Positions 61,668-64,000 of a stretch of 64,000 nt of DNA are shown one piece after another. The notes beneath the pieces were generated by a model. It had not been told where the DNA came from and searched no databases. It worked only from the letters and a program-made list of their open reading frames with translations. Made by a program: the position numbers and the translations under genes. The stretch's first letter is position 1. Each line of letters begins with the position of its first letter. Source of the DNA: an uncultured Prevotellaceae bacterium (GTDB taxonomy: Bacteria; Bacteroidota; Bacteroidia; Bacteroidales; Bacteroidaceae); NCBI GenBank assembly GCA_900315075.1, contig OMXV01000001.1:222211-286210 (forward strand), read 5' to 3'.

Positions 61668-63398
61668 ATGAATATTTTAGAACTTAGCGAACAAGAGATT
61701 GGTCGCCGCCAGAGTCTTCAGGAGCTACGCAATATGGGTATCGACCCATATCCCGCAGCCGAGTTTCCCACCAACGCATTTTCAACCGACATCAAAGAGC
61801 AGTTCGACGACAACGCCGAGCCCCGCCAAGTGATAATCGCCGGCCGTTTGATGAGTCGTCGCGTGATGGGTAAAGCCAGCTTTGCCGAGATACAAGATTC
61901 CAAAGGTCGCATCCAAGTATATATCACCCGTGACGACATCTGTCCGGGAGAAGACAAGAACTTATACAACACTGTTTTCAAACGTCTGCTTGACATTGGT
62001 GACTTCATCGGTGTCGAAGGTTTTGTGTTCCGTACCCAGACAGGTGAAGTCAGTGTCCACGCCCAGAGTCTCAAGCTATTATCGAAAAGCCTTAAGCCAC
62101 TGCCCATTGTGAAATATAAAGACGGTGTGGCTTACGACAAGTTCGACGATCCCGAACTGCGCTATCGCCAGCGTTATGTGGATTTAGTAGTGAACGAAGG
62201 TGTCCGCGATACATTCCTTCAGCGAGCCACCGTCATCCGCACGATGCGTCGAGTGCTCGATGATGCAGGCTACACCGAGGTGGAGACTCCAACTCTCCAG
62301 ATGATTGCCGGCGGTGCCAGTGCCCGCCCGTTTATTACCCATTTCAATGCTCTCGACCAAGATATGTATATGCGCATTGCCACCGAGCTGTACCTGAAAC
62401 GCTTGATTGTGGGTGGTTTCGAAGGCGTTTATGAAATAGGTAAGAACTTCCGTAACGAGGGTATGGACCGCAACCACAACCCAGAGTTCACTTGTATGGA
62501 ACTCTACGTGCAATACAAGGACTACAACTGGATGATGTCGTTCACTGAAAAGCTGCTTGAAACCATCTGCATCGCAGTTAATGGTAGCACAGAACGTGAA
62601 ATCGACGGTAACATCGTGAGTTTCAAGGCGCCCTACCGCCGTCTGCCGATTTTGGATGCTATTAAAGAGAAAACAGGCTACGACCTCAACGGTATGGGTG
62701 AGGATGAAATACGTGAAGTAGCCAAAAAGCTGAACATCGAAGTTGACGACACCATGGGTAAAGGCAAATTGATTGATGAGATTTTCGGTGAGACCTGCGA
62801 AGGTAGTTTCATTCAACCTACTTTCATCACCGACTATCCCGTGGAGATGTCGCCTCTGACCAAGATGCACCGCAGCAAGCCTGGCCTCACTGAGCGTTTC
62901 GAACTGATGGTAAACGGCAAAGAACTTGCCAATGCCTACAGCGAGCTTAACGACCCCATCGACCAGGAGGAGCGTTTCAAGGAACAAATGCGACTGGCCG
63001 ACAAGGGTGACGACGAGGCTATGATTATCGACCAAGACTTCTTGCGAGCCCTTCAATACGGTATGCCTCCCACCAGTGGCATCGGCATCGGCATCGACCG
63101 CTTGGTAATGCTGATGACTGGCAAGACCTATATCCAGGAAGTGTTGTTCTTCCCTCAGATGCGCCCCGAGAAGAAAGCTCCACGCAGCAGTGTGGCAGAA
63201 TGGGCCGCCATCGGTGTGGGCGAAGAATGGGTGCCCGTGCTCAACAAGTGCGGCTATTACCTCATTCAGGACATCAAGGATGTCAATCCTCAAAAGTTAC
63301 AGATGGATGTCTGCGGTGTGAACAAGAAATACAAACTTGGATACGAAAATCCTAAGTTGGATGTCTTTGCCAAGTGGATTGAAGGAGCGAATCATTAG
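61668..63398 (+). CDS. lysS: Lysyl-tRNA synthetase, class II
   Basis: 576 residues. N-terminal OB-fold anticodon-binding domain (about 55-150: [23 protein letters not shown]), then the class II core with motif 2 ([23 protein letters not shown]) and motif 3 ([15 protein letters not shown]). A C-terminal extension of about 65 residues (after [10 protein letters not shown]) exceeds the E. coli enzyme and is usual in Bacteroidetes. Charges tRNA-Lys. gpsA follows after a hairpin, with an 83-base gap. Confidence 0.97.
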   Translation: MNILELSEQEIGRRQSLQELRNMGIDPYPAAEFPTNAFSTDIKEQFDDNAEPRQVIIAGRLMSRRVMGKASFAEIQDSKGRIQVYITRDDICPGEDKNLYNTVFKRLLDIGDFIGVEGFVFRTQTGEVSVHAQSLKLLSKSLKPLPIVKYKDGVAYDKFDDPELRYRQRYVDLVVNEGVRDTFLQRATVIRTMRRVLDDAGYTEVETPTLQMIAGGASARPFITHFNALDQDMYMRIATELYLKRLIVGGFEGVYEIGKNFRNEGMDRNHNPEFTCMELYVQYKDYNWMMSFTEKLLETICIAVNGSTEREIDGNIVSFKAPYRRLPILDAIKEKTGYDLNGMGEDEIREVAKKLNIEVDDTMGKGKLIDEIFGETCEGSFIQPTFITDYPVEMSPLTKMHRSKPGLTERFELMVNGKELANAYSELNDPIDQEERFKEQMRLADKGDDEAMIIDQDFLRALQYGMPPTSGIGIGIDRLVMLMTGKTYIQEVLFFPQMRPEKKAPRSSVAEWAAIGVGEEWVPVLNKCGYYLIQDIKDVNPQKLQMDVCGVNKKYKLGYENPKLDVFAKWIEGANH

Positions 63399-63406
63399 AA
63401 TTGAGA

Positions 63407-63425
63407 GCGACGGCTTTGCCGTCGC
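63407..63425 (+). other. GC-rich hairpin after lysS
   Basis: GCGACGGC-TTT-GCCGTCGC followed by ATAAGG. It lacks a T run and is preceded by TTGAGA, like the hairpin repeats at 25055 and 35137. It may be an mRNA processing or stability element between lysS and gpsA. Confidence 0.5.
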
Positions 63426-63481
63426 ATAAGGAAAAAGAAACAACTTAAGTCTCTCATTTCTAAGGTCTAAAGTCTAAAAAA

Positions 63482-64000
63482 ATGTTCGATTGCGGTAAGA
63501 TAGCGATAATCGGCGGCGGCAGTTGGGCTACAGCCATTGCCAAGATTGTGGTGGGTCACACCCATCACATCGGATGGTATATGCGCCGTGACGACCGCAT
63601 CGAAGACTTCATCCGCTTAGGGCACAATCCAGCTTATCTTGCCAGCGTGCATTTCAACACCGAAGAGATTTTCTTCTCCAGCGACATCAATATAATTGCA
63701 GAGAACTACGATACATTGGTGTTTGTCACGCCCTCTCCCTACCTAAAAAATCACTTAAGAAAGCTCAAGACCCGTATCCGCGAGAAATTCATCGTCACCG
63801 CCATCAAAGGTATCGTCCCCGACGAGAACCTCGTATGCTCTGAATATTTCCACCATATCTACGACGTGCCCTACGACAATCTTGCCTGCATTGGCGGACC
63901 TTCGCACGCCGAGGAGGTGGCACTTGAACGTCTCTCCTATCTAACTGTAGGTTGTAGCGACATCGACAAGGCAAAAGCCTTCACACAAGTACTATCAAGC
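63482..64000 (+). CDS. gpsA: Glycerol-3-phosphate dehydrogenase [NAD(P)+], 5' part
   Basis: 173 codons are present before the window ends; the frame is open throughout. The Rossmann motif GGGSWATAIAK lies near the N-terminus, with FVTPSPYLKNHL, TAIKGIVPDENLVCSEYF and IGGPSHAEEVAL following the GpsA pattern (canonical KG...P and GPSxAxE). It makes sn-glycerol-3-phosphate for phospholipid synthesis. The leader holds AAGGTCTAAAGTCTAAAAAA, a short tandem word. Same strand as lysS. Confidence 0.93.
   Translation, partial: MFDCGKIAIIGGGSWATAIAKIVVGHTHHIGWYMRRDDRIEDFIRLGHNPAYLASVHFNTEEIFFSSDINIIAENYDTLVFVTPSPYLKNHLRKLKTRIREKFIVTAIKGIVPDENLVCSEYFHHIYDVPYDNLACIGGPSHAEEVALERLSYLTVGCSDIDKAKAFTQVLSS

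Overview
This looks like a chromosomal segment of a Bacteroidales bacterium, most likely Prevotella or a close relative. The evidence is a SusC/SusD-type glycan locus with a hybrid two-component regulator, BspA-like and dockerin-bearing surface proteins, secreted proteins with a C-terminal tail of the type IX secretion sorting type, a menaquinone operon, Bacteroidetes-only families (long NusB, DUF5606, Lnb-like DUF4105), and many promoters of the Bacteroidetes primary sigma type (TAnnTTTG, often with TTTG about 19 bases upstream). No rRNA, tRNA, CRISPR array, intact insertion sequence or prophage was seen.

Layout. 0-6.4 kb: terminator-like tandem repeats, two leucine-rich surface proteins facing each other, an unannotated 57-residue gene, and a decayed patatin/outer-membrane gene. 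6.5-21 kb: a complete fructan (probably levan) utilisation locus. On the minus strand this is SusC, SusD, surface glycan-binding lipoprotein, surface GH32, periplasmic GH32, fructose-type MFS importer and fructokinase. Upstream lie a palindromic operator-like site, a strongly structured candidate RNA on the plus strand, and a PBP-sensor hybrid regulator that lacks the HATPase domain. 21-29 kb: esterase, SH3-like protein, GH27 alpha-galactosidase, free-Met-sulfoxide reductase, Ca/Na antiporter, TlpA-like protein, then a queuosine salvage pair (preQ1-riboswitch-like leader, YhhQ, QueF). 29-43 kb: a carboxyltransferase whose biotin-like domain has no lysine, HD hydrolase, LptD, KefB-like antiporter, peptidase T, DUF5606, and a nusB-yajC-ybbR-coaE run. 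43-49 kb: rplY-pth-hslR, a TonB-type outer membrane protein with a Gly-rich tail, and aroB. 49-55 kb: secreted proteins, two of them followed by small genes of one family, with an Lnb-like protein between. 55-61.5 kb: menaquinone operon menI-F-D-B-C-E. 61.6-64 kb: lysS and the start of gpsA.

Themes. (1) Three small proteins (57-64 residues) share an N-terminal MK[KR]xYxxP and a C-terminal S[LV]W motif, and each lies just downstream of a secreted protein gene. I did not find a description of this pairing from memory, and it is the best candidate for an undescribed system. (2) A candidate regulatory RNA of about 215 nt with several mutually exclusive pairings sits between the fructan regulator and susC. 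(3) Several families of short interspersed repeats fill the intergenic spaces. Some have entered gene ends, so that repeat sequence supplies stop codons, a C-terminus, possibly a start codon, and an in-frame insert in menD.
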